A stretch of DNA of 64,000 nt from Providencia stuartii (lineage in GTDB: Bacteria > Pseudomonadota > Gammaproteobacteria > Enterobacterales > Enterobacteriaceae): the NCBI RefSeq assembly GCF_029277985.1, contig NZ_CP119546.1, positions 186,001 to 250,000 on the forward strand. Reading direction: 5' to 3'. Of the stretch, positions 54,586-62,567 are shown in pieces. A program made the translations under genes and the position numbers. The notes beneath the pieces are model-generated. The model was given only the letters and a program-made list of their open reading frames with translations. It searched no databases and was not told the DNA's origin. Position 1 is the stretch's first letter. The number at the start of each line of letters is the position of its first letter.

Positions 54586-55431
54586 CTATCTGGAGCTCTG
54601 GTGTTTAAAAGTATGCTTATTATCCCATATTCCCATCAATAATCCGATAATTAACCCTGAGATATGTGAGGCATTGGCGATATCGTTACCTAGAACACCT
54701 AAGTTACCTAAAAAGAGCCAGACGATGACAAAAATCATTAATCCCCGAGGGGCACTTACTTCTTTTTCCGGTTGACGCTCACCCGTTAACCAAGCATAAC
54801 TGATAAGAGCATAGACCACACCGGATAACCCACCAAAATTAGACTCACTGTACAGAGATTGAGCCCAATTACAGAATAGGGCAGAAACGAGAAAAATGGT
54901 GAGCAGTTTTCCAAAGCCTAATCGACGTTCAACCTGACTGGCTAAATACCACCATAAAACCAGATTAAAAACGAGTTGGGAAAGTGAAAACTGAACGAAT
55001 ACAGGGCTAAACCAGCGCCACAACTCAAATTGTTGATCTTCTCTTGGCCATGCAAAATAACGCAATACATCAAGGTGTTGAGTCATATCTAGCCAAAAAT
55101 AGACCCCGATGCAGATGAGTATTACAGCGATGGTTAAAGGGCCTGATTGCGCTTTTAAGTTCGCGAGTGTCAGGGTATTGCGATATTTAAACCCTGCTTC
55201 TGTAGTGCCTGTTTCCCAACTTGCTGCGATATAACGTGGATTTGTCGGGTCTTGCAAAAAACGCTCGAGTTCATGTTGTACTTTCGCTAGGTGCTCTTCG
55301 TCATTGAGCCAAAGTTCAACTTGTTGCTGTTCTGGGACTGTGTGTATTTTTAATGGAATATGTTGGCTTGCCATATAATCGACAAAAGCCTGAGCCATTC
55401 TGGGATTTTCGAATGAAACAACGTGGATCAT
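54586..55431 (-). CDS. glpG: rhomboid protease GlpG with altered histidine motif
   Basis: A 281-residue intramembrane serine protease with a cytosolic N-terminal domain (1-95) and six membrane helices. The catalytic dyad is intact: serine 203 in GGLSGVVYAL and histidine 256 in NASHISGL. The E. coli segment HALMHFSLMHILFN, which supplies three conserved histidines and the oxyanion-hole asparagine, reads PVFVQFSLSQLVFN here. Histidines 141, 145 and 150 of E. coli are P143, Q147 and Q152, while N156 is kept. The gene lies 16 bp after glpE and 26 bp before glpR. Activity may be changed but loss cannot be concluded. Confidence 0.93.
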   Translation of the reverse strand: MIHVVSFENPRMAQAFVDYMASQHIPLKIHTVPEQQQVELWLNDEEHLAKVQHELERFLQDPTNPRYIAASWETGTTEAGFKYRNTLTLANLKAQSGPLTIAVILICIGVYFWLDMTQHLDVLRYFAWPREDQQFELWRWFSPVFVQFSLSQLVFNLVLWWYLASQVERRLGFGKLLTIFLVSALFCNWAQSLYSESNFGGLSGVVYALISYAWLTGERQPEKEVSAPRGLMIFVIVWLFLGNLGVLGNDIANASHISGLIIGLLMGIWDNKHTFKHQSSR

Positions 55432-55447
55432 GAATGGATGTTCTCGC

Positions 55448-55771
55448 TTAGAGAGCCGTGACGGCTTGTGGATATTCCCTTAACCAAGCTTCGAAACCAC
55501 CGTTTATGCTATAAACGGATTCGAAACCAATATTAATCAGATACTGTGCAGCGCCTTGGCTACTATGACCGTGATAGCACATCACCATGATAGTTTGTTC
55601 ATAATCAGTTTGTTCTAGGAAGGTGCTCAGTGTTTCATTGGTCAAATGATAGGCGCCACTCGCGTGACCCGCACGAAAACTTTGTGGATCACGAACGTCC
55701 ACTAATATTGCGGAGCCATCAACCCAATGTTGGTATGCCTGTGCAGGCGTTAGCGTCTCAAATTGTTCCAT
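55448..55771 (-). CDS. glpE: thiosulfate sulfurtransferase GlpE
   Basis: A 107-residue single-domain rhodanese that moves sulfane sulfur from thiosulfate to cyanide or thioredoxin. [22 protein letters not shown] is the N-terminal rhodanese block. The active-site loop is [14 protein letters not shown] with the persulfide cysteine at about residue 65. The length matches E. coli (108). It heads glpEGR. Confidence 0.94.
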   Translation of the reverse strand: MEQFETLTPAQAYQHWVDGSAILVDVRDPQSFRAGHASGAYHLTNETLSTFLEQTDYEQTIMVMCYHGHSSQGAAQYLINIGFESVYSINGGFEAWLREYPQAVTAL

Positions 55772-55861
55772 AACATACCGGATAGTAAAGGTGGTTTAAT
55801 AATAAGAGACACCCGCAGTACAATACGGGTGTCGTAAAAACAGGTTAAATCGCGTGAACAT

Positions 55862-56440
55862 TTAGTAGAATGAGTGTTCACCACGTTGGTGTTCAGTCAA
55901 GTCTTTCACACCTTTCAACTCACCTTCAAACATTTTCAGAAGTTCTTTTTCAATCCCTTCTTTTAAGGTGACATCGACCATAGAACAACCGTTGCAACCC
56001 CCACCAAACTGTAAAATAGCAAAGCCATCATCGGTAATTTCCATCAGTGATACGCGACCACCATGGCTAGCCAGTTGTGGGTTAATTTGTGATTGTAAAA
56101 CGTACTCAACACGTTCGATAAGTGGTGCATCATCAGCCACTTTACGCATTTTTGCATTAGGTGCTTTAAGTGTGAGTTGTGAACCTAATTGGTCAGTCAC
56201 GAAATCAATTTCAGCGTCTTCTAAGAATGGCGCACTGATTTCATCAACATAAGCCGATAAAAGCTCGAATTTCAGCTCTTGGTCTGTTGCTTCAACAGCG
56301 TCTGGTGGACAGTAGGAGACACCGCACTCAGCAGAAGGTGTACCCGGGTTAATGACAAATACGCGAATTTGGGTTCCAGGCTCTTGATTTTCCAGTAATT
56401 TGGCAAAATGAGCTTGTGCTGCTTCAGTAATATTAATCAT
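55862..56440 (-). CDS. nfuA: iron-sulfur cluster carrier NfuA
   Basis: A 192-residue Fe-S scaffold/carrier. The N-terminal degenerate A-type domain ([22 protein letters not shown]) precedes the C-terminal Nfu domain with [20 protein letters not shown], where the CxxC binds a 4Fe-4S cluster at the dimer interface. It is about 90 percent similar to E. coli NfuA by eye. The start at 56440 aligns with E. coli; an ATG at 56446 is an alternative. It lies 63 bp after gntX on the same strand. Confidence 0.96.
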   Translation of the reverse strand: MINITEAAQAHFAKLLENQEPGTQIRVFVINPGTPSAECGVSYCPPDAVEATDQELKFELLSAYVDEISAPFLEDAEIDFVTDQLGSQLTLKAPNAKMRKVADDAPLIERVEYVLQSQINPQLASHGGRVSLMEITDDGFAILQFGGGCNGCSMVDVTLKEGIEKELLKMFEGELKGVKDLTEHQRGEHSFY

Positions 56441-56503
56441 AATCATTTGCTCAATAATAGTTGACCGCTTTAGTTGGTTATAATACGCCCATTTGCCCCC
56501 TTT

Positions 56504-57187
56504 CTACAAGGTGCGACACAGGGACCAAGCCTGTACTGTCTGTACACCCGCACAAATCAGCAATTGTGCAGCGGCTTGCATGGTGGCTCCTGTCGTTAAT
56601 ACATCATCTAAAATCGCGACTCGCTGACCTGTTATAGGCCTCGTCAGGGTAAATGCACCATTAAGATTACTGTAGCGGTATTTACGTTTTAATGTTATCT
56701 GAGTCAGTGTATCACGAGTGCGTAATAATGAATTTCTTGAATAGGTGATATTTAACCATTTGGATAAATATTCGCCAATAAAGGCAACATGGTCAAACCC
56801 ACGAGACCACAGGCGTTTAGAGTGTGGTGGGATTGTCAGCAGTAAATCAGGTTTAGGCCAAAGTGATTGACGATAGCCATTTAGCCAATGTAAGGCATAG
56901 ATCTTTGCAAGGGTAAAAGCCAGCTGAGGTTGTGGATGAAATTTATAACGATGGATTAACTTTCTCAACGGGGCTTGATATGGGCTTACCGTAATCAATG
57001 TATGCCAAGCGGGGGGATGCTTCAAACAGCGGCCACACATGATGCTGCCTTGTTCGGTAGGGAGTGCGCAACGATGGCAGCAATTAGGCATTGACGGCAA
57101 GTGCCTTATGCAAAATGAACAGATTCCTTGGTCAGCTAATTTTAATGGCTGTTGGCATAGCCAACAGGCACCTTGCATTGCTAGCAT
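56504..57187 (-). CDS. gntX: ComF family protein GntX (YhgH)
   Basis: A 227-residue protein with N-terminal cysteine pairs that look like a zinc ribbon ([20 protein letters not shown]) and a C-terminal phosphoribosyltransferase fold with the PRPP loop [13 protein letters not shown]. It resembles E. coli GntX (YhgH), needed for growth on extracellular DNA, and ComFC of naturally competent bacteria. The start at 57187 is 8 bases after AGGAA. Only 33 bp separate it from the divergent bioH start, so at least one promoter must overlap coding sequence. Confidence 0.9.
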   Translation of the reverse strand: MLAMQGACWLCQQPLKLADQGICSFCIRHLPSMPNCCHRCALPTEQGSIMCGRCLKHPPAWHTLITVSPYQAPLRKLIHRYKFHPQPQLAFTLAKIYALHWLNGYRQSLWPKPDLLLTIPPHSKRLWSRGFDHVAFIGEYLSKWLNITYSRNSLLRTRDTLTQITLKRKYRYSNLNGAFTLTRPITGQRVAILDDVLTTGATMQAAAQLLICAGVQTVQAWSLCRTL

Positions 57188-57220
57188 AGACATATTCCTG
57201 TGAAAAAAGAGAGTGTAACC

Positions 57221-58000
57221 ATGACACAACTGTATTGGGAGACAATTGGGGAAGGTTCTCAAGATCTTGTGCTGCTGCACGGATGGGGGTTGAATGCTGA
57301 GGTATGGCGTTCAATTATTCCGCGAATCGCCCCGCATTTTCGTTTACATCTGGTTGATATGCCGGGTTATGGCCGTAGCCAAGGTTTTGAGGCGATGGAT
57401 CTACAAACAATGGCCAATACGCTGTGGCAAAATGCCCCCGAAGGCGCTATTTGGCTGGGTTGGTCTCTCGGTGGGCTAGTTGCTAGTCGTATCGCACTTG
57501 ACCATCCATTCCAGATAAAAGGGTTAATCACTGTCGCTTCATCTCCCTGCTTTCAAGCTCATGCGAGTGATTGGCCGGGAATAAGATCCGAAGTATTAGT
57601 TGGGTTTGAACATCAATTAGCAACAGATTTTCAGCGCACAGTCGAACGTTTTCTGGCATTACAAACATTAGGAACAGAGAGTGCTCGTAATGATGCTAGG
57701 TTACTTAAAGCCATTGTTACCGATCAGCCTGTGCCGAAAGTAGAGACCCTCAATGCCGGATTGGAAATGTTGCGCGTTGTCGATTTACGCGATGAGTTAA
57801 AACAGCTCACAGTTCCGTTTTTACGCCTTTATGGTTATCTCGATGGACTCGTGCCACGCAAGGTAGCTGCCTTATTGGATGATAGGTATCCCAACTCCCC
57901 TTCCGTAGTGATGCGTCACAGTGCGCATGCGCCATTTATCTCCCATCCAGATGAGTTTTGTGAATACTTACTCGATTTTTTGGCGCGTTTAGAAGGATAA
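57221..58000 (+). CDS. bioH: pimeloyl-ACP methyl ester carboxylesterase BioH
   Basis: A 259-residue alpha/beta hydrolase that removes the methyl group from pimeloyl-ACP methyl ester, ending the disguised fatty-acid route to biotin. The nucleophile is in [11 protein letters not shown], the aspartate in [12 protein letters not shown] and the histidine in [11 protein letters not shown]. The ATG at 57221 follows GAGAG; a GTG at 57200 is upstream without support. It is divergent from gntX, as in E. coli. A hairpin follows. Confidence 0.94.
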   Translation: MTQLYWETIGEGSQDLVLLHGWGLNAEVWRSIIPRIAPHFRLHLVDMPGYGRSQGFEAMDLQTMANTLWQNAPEGAIWLGWSLGGLVASRIALDHPFQIKGLITVASSPCFQAHASDWPGIRSEVLVGFEHQLATDFQRTVERFLALQTLGTESARNDARLLKAIVTDQPVPKVETLNAGLEMLRVVDLRDELKQLTVPFLRLYGYLDGLVPRKVAALLDDRYPNSPSVVMRHSAHAPFISHPDEFCEYLLDFLARLEG

Positions 58001-58011
58001 AGCCGTAGGAG

Positions 58012-58031
58012 CAGTGGTCAAAAGACCACTG
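58012..58031. terminator. hairpin between bioH and the PSAP-repeat gene
   Basis: A perfect 8-bp stem CAGTGGTC / GACCACTG with an AAAA loop lies 12 bp past the bioH stop and 20 bp before the convergent stop at 58051. No long U-tract is seen. Confidence 0.6.
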
Positions 58032-58050
58032 ACTAGCGATAACAAACAGG

Positions 58051-59256
58051 TTATGAACTAAAAAGACTGTCATAAGAGGGCAGTGGTGCAGGCGTATGGG
58101 AGGCGTTTGACTCCCTCATCACTAACTCGCTTGGGGGAGCCGATGGTTCAAAGCGGAATGGAGGAGCAGAAGGTTCAAAAGCGGTTGCATGCCGATTGAA
58201 CGATTGCGGTTGGTTGACCGATGGACGAATGTGATAAAACTTTTTGTATTTCAATGTGTCAATTGAAAGGCCATGTTGATGGCTATAGGTTTTGGCTTTC
58301 GTGATTAGGCTATTCAAAAAGGTATCTAAGTTATTGAAGGTCTTGATGCCCACATTAGGGTCAAAGAGTGTAAAAAGGGGGGTATCCTTTTTAGGATCCT
58401 TACGAATATAACCCGCTAAGGTATCTTCACCGATAAAAATTTGTATCCCTGTTTCTTTACGGCTGGTTTTGGCAAGCTGGGCGTCTTCACGTAGCATATT
58501 CTCAATGTCTACGGGAGCGCTGATTTGAAATAAATAGGTTAACGTTGTCTTGCTTTCTGCGTTTAAACCATTTTCTTTCATCGATTGATCATACTGTTTT
58601 AATTTAGGGCAGCGCATTTGCTCTGCGGCGATATTAAGACAGGCTTGTATTAACGCATCATTAGGCTTTCGAACCAATTCTGCAAGATTACCGACAACAC
58701 TATTTTCCAGTTTTTCAAAGAAAATGTGGCTTAAAGAGGGGGGTAATTTATTAACGTTGTGCAGCACTTTAAATTTTAGTGCTACGAAATATTGATATGC
58801 TAATTGATGAACTCTGTCATTATACTTTTCAAAATGTTGGTGTTGCACGAATGGATTATGCGGGTTACTCGCATCCGCTCTTTTATGTTTTATGAGTGAC
58901 TGTTCGGGGGTTAACGCTTTACCCTCAATCTTAGCGGAACAGGAATAGTACTCTTGATAGCGTTTTATTTTATCTAATGGTTTCTGAGTTTCGAGTATTT
59001 TTTGGATACTTGCGGTCATTAACTCATGAGAAATAGCCGTTTTACTTTGTGACCTGCCATCAGATTTAAGATAATTTTGAGCATGAGATAATAAGTTAAT
59101 ATAACTATTCCCTTTATTTTTGACTGAGGTGATCAGGAAGTAAGCGGTAAGTCCTTTACTTAAGTTATATTGTGCTTCTGGTGGGATCGTTTGGTTCTGT
59201 TGGCGAAAGTAGTTTTCGGTGTGATTTACAAATAATTGTTTATCAAAGTGTGGCAT
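58051..59256 (-). CDS. unrecognised 401-residue protein with C-terminal PSAP repeats
   Basis: A soluble, fairly basic protein that I do not recognise. It has no signal peptide or membrane helix. Residues 1-260 look mainly helical. Residues 268-320 form a beta-like segment TGIQIFIGED then LFTLFDPNVGIKTFNN; the FDPN-x-G pattern resembles the aspartate motif of C58 (YopT-type) cysteine proteases, but no matching Cys or His motif is present. Residues 350-401 are low-complexity and proline-rich, with FEPSAPP at 360-366 and 369-375, and PAPLPSYDSLF at 389-399. PSAP is the core of eukaryotic TSG101-binding late domains, so a host-directed role is conceivable but unproven. A good AGAGGAT ribosome site precedes the ATG. 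It sits between core genes bioH and feoC, where E. coli has rpnA (yhgA). Confidence 0.75.
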   Translation of the reverse strand: MPHFDKQLFVNHTENYFRQQNQTIPPEAQYNLSKGLTAYFLITSVKNKGNSYINLLSHAQNYLKSDGRSQSKTAISHELMTASIQKILETQKPLDKIKRYQEYYSCSAKIEGKALTPEQSLIKHKRADASNPHNPFVQHQHFEKYNDRVHQLAYQYFVALKFKVLHNVNKLPPSLSHIFFEKLENSVVGNLAELVRKPNDALIQACLNIAAEQMRCPKLKQYDQSMKENGLNAESKTTLTYLFQISAPVDIENMLREDAQLAKTSRKETGIQIFIGEDTLAGYIRKDPKKDTPLFTLFDPNVGIKTFNNLDTFLNSLITKAKTYSHQHGLSIDTLKYKKFYHIRPSVNQPQSFNRHATAFEPSAPPFRFEPSAPPSELVMRESNASHTPAPLPSYDSLFSS

Positions 59257-59365
59257 AAATACATCCTCTTTTTCATTGAATGAGATGATGTATTTTAGTG
59301 ATCAGCTTGATGAAAACTTTAAAAAAGAGACAATGCCAAAATATTATTGCTCTCTCAATAATCTG

Positions 59366-59599
59366 TTATTTGATTTTATAGATAGGGTGTGAACAGCCGG
59401 TACTTTCGGGGCAACCTTTACAACTTGTGCTGGTTAAACAAGCACTAACATCCACTTTTTCTAATTTTCCCATCGCGACTAACTTTTCCAACATGGCTTG
59501 CACCATAGGTTGAGGCGCATGGGAGTGTTTACAGAGTAAGTCAATGTCAGCTTGCCCATACAGTGCAATTAAGTCTCTGATTTGTAACAAGCTGACCAT
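59366..59599 (-). CDS. feoC: ferrous iron transport protein FeoC
   Basis: A 77-residue winged-helix protein (SLLQIRDLIALYGQADIDLL, MVQAMLEKLVAMGKLEKV) with a C-terminal cysteine cluster CLTSTSCKGCPESTGC that can bind an Fe-S cluster. It modulates FeoB stability or activity. The start at 59599 follows AAGGGGT, 10 bp past feoB. The longer frame upstream overlaps feoB. Confidence 0.92.
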   Translation of the reverse strand: MVSLLQIRDLIALYGQADIDLLCKHSHAPQPMVQAMLEKLVAMGKLEKVDVSACLTSTSCKGCPESTGCSHPIYKIK

Positions 59600-59609
59600 G
59601 ATTAACCCC

Positions 59610-61928
59610 TTAGTGACACGTTTTGCCTGAGCAATCGGAACATGATTTAGCGGTAGCACTGGCTAAATTCAGAGTGACTCGACTGCGCGCTCGGCGTAAT
59701 AAGGCAAAGAGCACCATATTAAATATAATGACTGTAACAATGGTTATTAAGCTACTTTGTGGATGCAGGCTGAATGTCGCGGTTTGGTAAAATAGAGCCG
59801 CTAAACTGTAAGCGACATTGAGTCCCCATAAAATCGAGAAGCTCATCCAGCTTTTATTGGTTTCTCGCGCAATGGCTCCCATAACCGAAACACACGGGAC
59901 ATACAGCAACACAAAGATGAGGTAGCTGTATGCCGCGATGTCAGAACCAAATTTAGCCGCCATGGTTCCCATCGAACCGGATTCCATTTCGCCATCACCT
60001 TTACTGGCTTCGATAGGATTTGAAAGGGCACTTAGGGTAAAGGTCTCTTTCAAGCTATCCCATGTTTCGACTACTGCATCTTCAAGTTCTGCTAGCAAAT
60101 CAAATGACTCAGCATCGAAAGGTTCTGCCGTAATACTTTCCGCGGTATACAGGGTGTTTAAGGTCCCCACAACGACCTCTTTTGCCATTGCCCCCGTAAT
60201 TAAGCCCACTGTGGCTTGCCAGTTATCTGTGTGCACCCCAATCGGTTGTAAAACAGGCGTGATCACTTTACTGACGGAAGCTAAAGCAGAGTCATTAATA
60301 TTATCAACGGGTTTGCCGGATAAAGAGAAACTATTCAAGGCACCAATAAACATACTGGCGATAACGATCACTTTACCTGCACGAACCACAAACCCTTTTA
60401 AGCGCTGCCATGTTTGGATCAATAAGGTTTTAAGGTGTGGAACATGATAAACCGGTAGTTCCATGACAAAGGGGGAAGCTTCACCACGCATGAGTGTATG
60501 TTTGAGCAGGAGACCCGTTAAGATAGCCACCACGATCCCCAAAATGTAGAGTGAAAAAACAATACTCGCCCCATTTTTACCAAAGAATGCCGCCGCAAAT
60601 ACGGCAAAAATTGCCAAACGTGCACCACAGGACATAAACGGTGCCATGAGCACGGTAATTAAACGTTCACGTGGTGCATCCAGTGTACGCGCCCCCATAA
60701 TAGAAGGAACGTTACAACCAAAGCCAACAATCAGTGGTACGAAGGATTTACCGGGTAGGCCTAACGCTTGCATTAACCTGTCCATCACAAATGCGGCGCG
60801 AGCCATATAGCCTGAATCTTCTAAGACCGATAAAAATAGGTACATCATACCGATTTGCGGTACGAGTGGGAGAACGGTATTAATACCTCCACCAATCCCT
60901 TGGGCGAGGAATACTGTTAGCCAATCAGGGAAACTAAAATAATCACCAATCCATTGTATGCCATGAATAAAAATGGCTTCTGAAGCCCCTTCAAAGAACG
61001 GTTGTAGTGCACCGCCAATATTAATGGCCAGAACAAACATCAGATACATGACAAATAGGAAAATCGGCACCCCAAGCCAACGATTTAAAATAATTTTATC
61101 CAGTGACTGAGTTAATTGATTAGGTTCAGCAGCACTATTGTTTATCGCTTTTTCACAGATAGCGGCGATGGATTGATAACGCGCATCCGCTATTAGCAGT
61201 TCAGGTTCTTCATTTAAGCTATTTTTTAAGTTTTGCTGAGTAGCATGTAGTTGTGCTTCTGTAATATTTGCACGTTGGCGACTATAAATATCACCTTCAA
61301 GAATTTGCAACGCCAGCCAACGACGCTGCTGTTGACTGAATTGTTGTGCTGAAATTTGTTCTGATAATGTATCGACCGCTTGTAATAGCGCCGTGGGATA
61401 CTCAACCAAGGCTGTCATGTTATTTTGTGGGTGATTATCAATAGCTTGTTTGAGCTTATCAATGCCCGTTGCTCGAGTTGAAACTAAAGGAATAACAGGG
61501 CAGCCTAATTGTTGCTGTAATTTTTCCACATCGATTTCAATATGTTGGCTTTGTGCGATGTCCAGCATATTCAGCGCCACAATACAGGGCACGCCTAATT
61601 CAACTAATTGTAATGTCAGATAGAGATTACGCTCTAAATTAGAGGCATCTACGACGTTGATGAGCATATCGGCTTCACCGCTGAGGATAAAATAGCACGC
61701 GATTTGCTCATCCAGCGATGTTTGCTCAGAAATCGTTGTTAAAGAGTAAGTCCCCGGTAGGTCGACTAACTCAATATGATGTTGCGTTGTATTAAAGCGC
61801 CCAACCTTTCTTTCGACAGTCACCCCTGCCCAGTTACCAACACGTTGGCGAGACCCTGTTAATTGGTTAAACAGTGTGGTCTTACCTGCGTTTGGATTGC
61901 CAATTAGACCGATAGTTAATGGTTTCAT
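59610..61928 (-). CDS. feoB: ferrous iron transporter FeoB
   Basis: A 772-residue inner-membrane GTP-dependent Fe(II) importer. The N-terminal G domain has the P-loop IGNPNAGKTTLFNQLTGS, DLPGTYSL (G3) and LNMLDIAQ (G4). A helical bundle precedes the membrane domain with Gate motifs LPLVPQIGMMYLFLSVLEDSGYMARAAFVMDRLM, split here by function, and VGFGCNVPSIMGARTL. The last residues ASATAKSCSDCSGKTCH carry cysteines. The length is as in E. coli (773). Its start lies 56 bp after feoA. Confidence 0.96.
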   Translation of the reverse strand: MKPLTIGLIGNPNAGKTTLFNQLTGSRQRVGNWAGVTVERKVGRFNTTQHHIELVDLPGTYSLTTISEQTSLDEQIACYFILSGEADMLINVVDASNLERNLYLTLQLVELGVPCIVALNMLDIAQSQHIEIDVEKLQQQLGCPVIPLVSTRATGIDKLKQAIDNHPQNNMTALVEYPTALLQAVDTLSEQISAQQFSQQQRRWLALQILEGDIYSRQRANITEAQLHATQQNLKNSLNEEPELLIADARYQSIAAICEKAINNSAAEPNQLTQSLDKIILNRWLGVPIFLFVMYLMFVLAINIGGALQPFFEGASEAIFIHGIQWIGDYFSFPDWLTVFLAQGIGGGINTVLPLVPQIGMMYLFLSVLEDSGYMARAAFVMDRLMQALGLPGKSFVPLIVGFGCNVPSIMGARTLDAPRERLITVLMAPFMSCGARLAIFAVFAAAFFGKNGASIVFSLYILGIVVAILTGLLLKHTLMRGEASPFVMELPVYHVPHLKTLLIQTWQRLKGFVVRAGKVIVIASMFIGALNSFSLSGKPVDNINDSALASVSKVITPVLQPIGVHTDNWQATVGLITGAMAKEVVVGTLNTLYTAESITAEPFDAESFDLLAELEDAVVETWDSLKETFTLSALSNPIEASKGDGEMESGSMGTMAAKFGSDIAAYSYLIFVLLYVPCVSVMGAIARETNKSWMSFSILWGLNVAYSLAALFYQTATFSLHPQSSLITIVTVIIFNMVLFALLRRARSRVTLNLASATAKSCSDCSGKTCH

Positions 61929-61984
61929 AGTGTTTACCAGTAATAAAAATTTAAGATAACGACCTGGTGCAGTAATCCGTGATG

Positions 61985-62215
61985 TTAGGTGGCTGTGGTT
62001 TCGTCAAGGTTAAGTAACGCTAAATCTTTTTTGCGTAATACAAGACTCACTCGATGTGTTTCGATTTGAATCGGATCACCGAAAGGAGCACAACGCACCA
62101 CCTTAAAGATAGAGCCGGGTAATAGACCAAGTGAAAGCAATTTTTGTCGGTAAGCGGGGCTTATCTGTGGTGAGAAACCGAGTATTTTGTAGCTATGTTG
62201 AGGAAGTAATGACAT
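61985..62215 (-). CDS. feoA: ferrous iron transport protein FeoA
   Basis: A 76-residue SH3-like cytoplasmic protein needed for full FeoB activity. [27 protein letters not shown] and [23 protein letters not shown] are the characteristic blocks. The ATG follows GGAAGG. It heads feoABC. An FNR box and two Fur-like boxes lie upstream. Confidence 0.95.
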   Translation of the reverse strand: MSLLPQHSYKILGFSPQISPAYRQKLLSLGLLPGSIFKVVRCAPFGDPIQIETHRVSLVLRKKDLALLNLDETTAT

Positions 62216-62243
62216 AACGCCTTCCGTTTATCATGAGTAGTAA

Positions 62244-62258
62244 TGATAATTATTAAAA
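62244..62258 (-). promoter_or_regulatory. putative Fur box upstream of feoA, proximal
   Basis: TGATAATTATTAAAA matches the Fur 7-1-7 consensus at 12 of 14 positions. It lies 29 bp before the feoA start. Confidence 0.5.
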
Positions 62259-62314
62259 ATATAATTTTTTATGGACCAAAAAAGACAGTAAGTAGTAATA
62301 AATCTAATTAATAA

Positions 62315-62329
62315 TGAGAATTATAATCA
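62315..62329 (-). promoter_or_regulatory. putative Fur box upstream of feoA, distal
   Basis: TGAGAATTATAATCA matches the Fur 7-1-7 consensus at 12 of 14 positions. It lies 100 bp before feoA and between the proximal site and the FNR box. Confidence 0.6.
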
Positions 62330-62372
62330 TCAACTATTCACTATATTTAGCCTCTTTTTTCGTCAAGCTGAA

Positions 62373-62386
62373 TTGATATGGATCAA
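62373..62386 (-). promoter_or_regulatory. FNR box upstream of feoA
   Basis: TTGATATGGATCAA matches the FNR consensus TTGAT-N4-ATCAA at every defined position. It lies about 160 bp before feoA. Anaerobic activation by FNR with Fur repression is the known control of E. coli feo. Confidence 0.75.
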
Positions 62387-62510
62387 CTAAGCATTGAGTA
62401 TACGGGCACTTCGGATTGATGAACCTAAGTTGTGCAGGTAAATAAAAACAGTTTAATGTATTCGTTTTGTTAAATATTAACGTAATGAAATTGTCGGGGT
62501 GGGATTAAAA

Positions 62511-62546
62511 ACCTCTACAATCAAAGAGAAAGTCGATTGTAGAGGT
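62511..62546 (-). terminator. intrinsic terminator of tex
   Basis: A 12-bp perfect stem ACCTCTACAATC / GATTGTAGAGGT has a 12-base loop. On the minus strand it is followed by TTTTTAA. It lies 21 bp past the tex stop. Confidence 0.9.
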
Positions 62547-62567
62547 GTTTTTATTGCGGAGTCTGAC

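Larger units (their letters stand above)
62216..62567. promoter_or_regulatory. 352-bp region: feo promoter and tex terminator
   Basis: It carries the feoA control sites (FNR and two Fur-like boxes) and, at its right end, the tex terminator. No gene is seen. Confidence 0.6.

Noticed and set aside
59938-60447. A 169-codon plus-strand frame inside feoB
   Set aside because: It is an antisense shadow of conserved FeoB coding sequence and has no recognisable domain.
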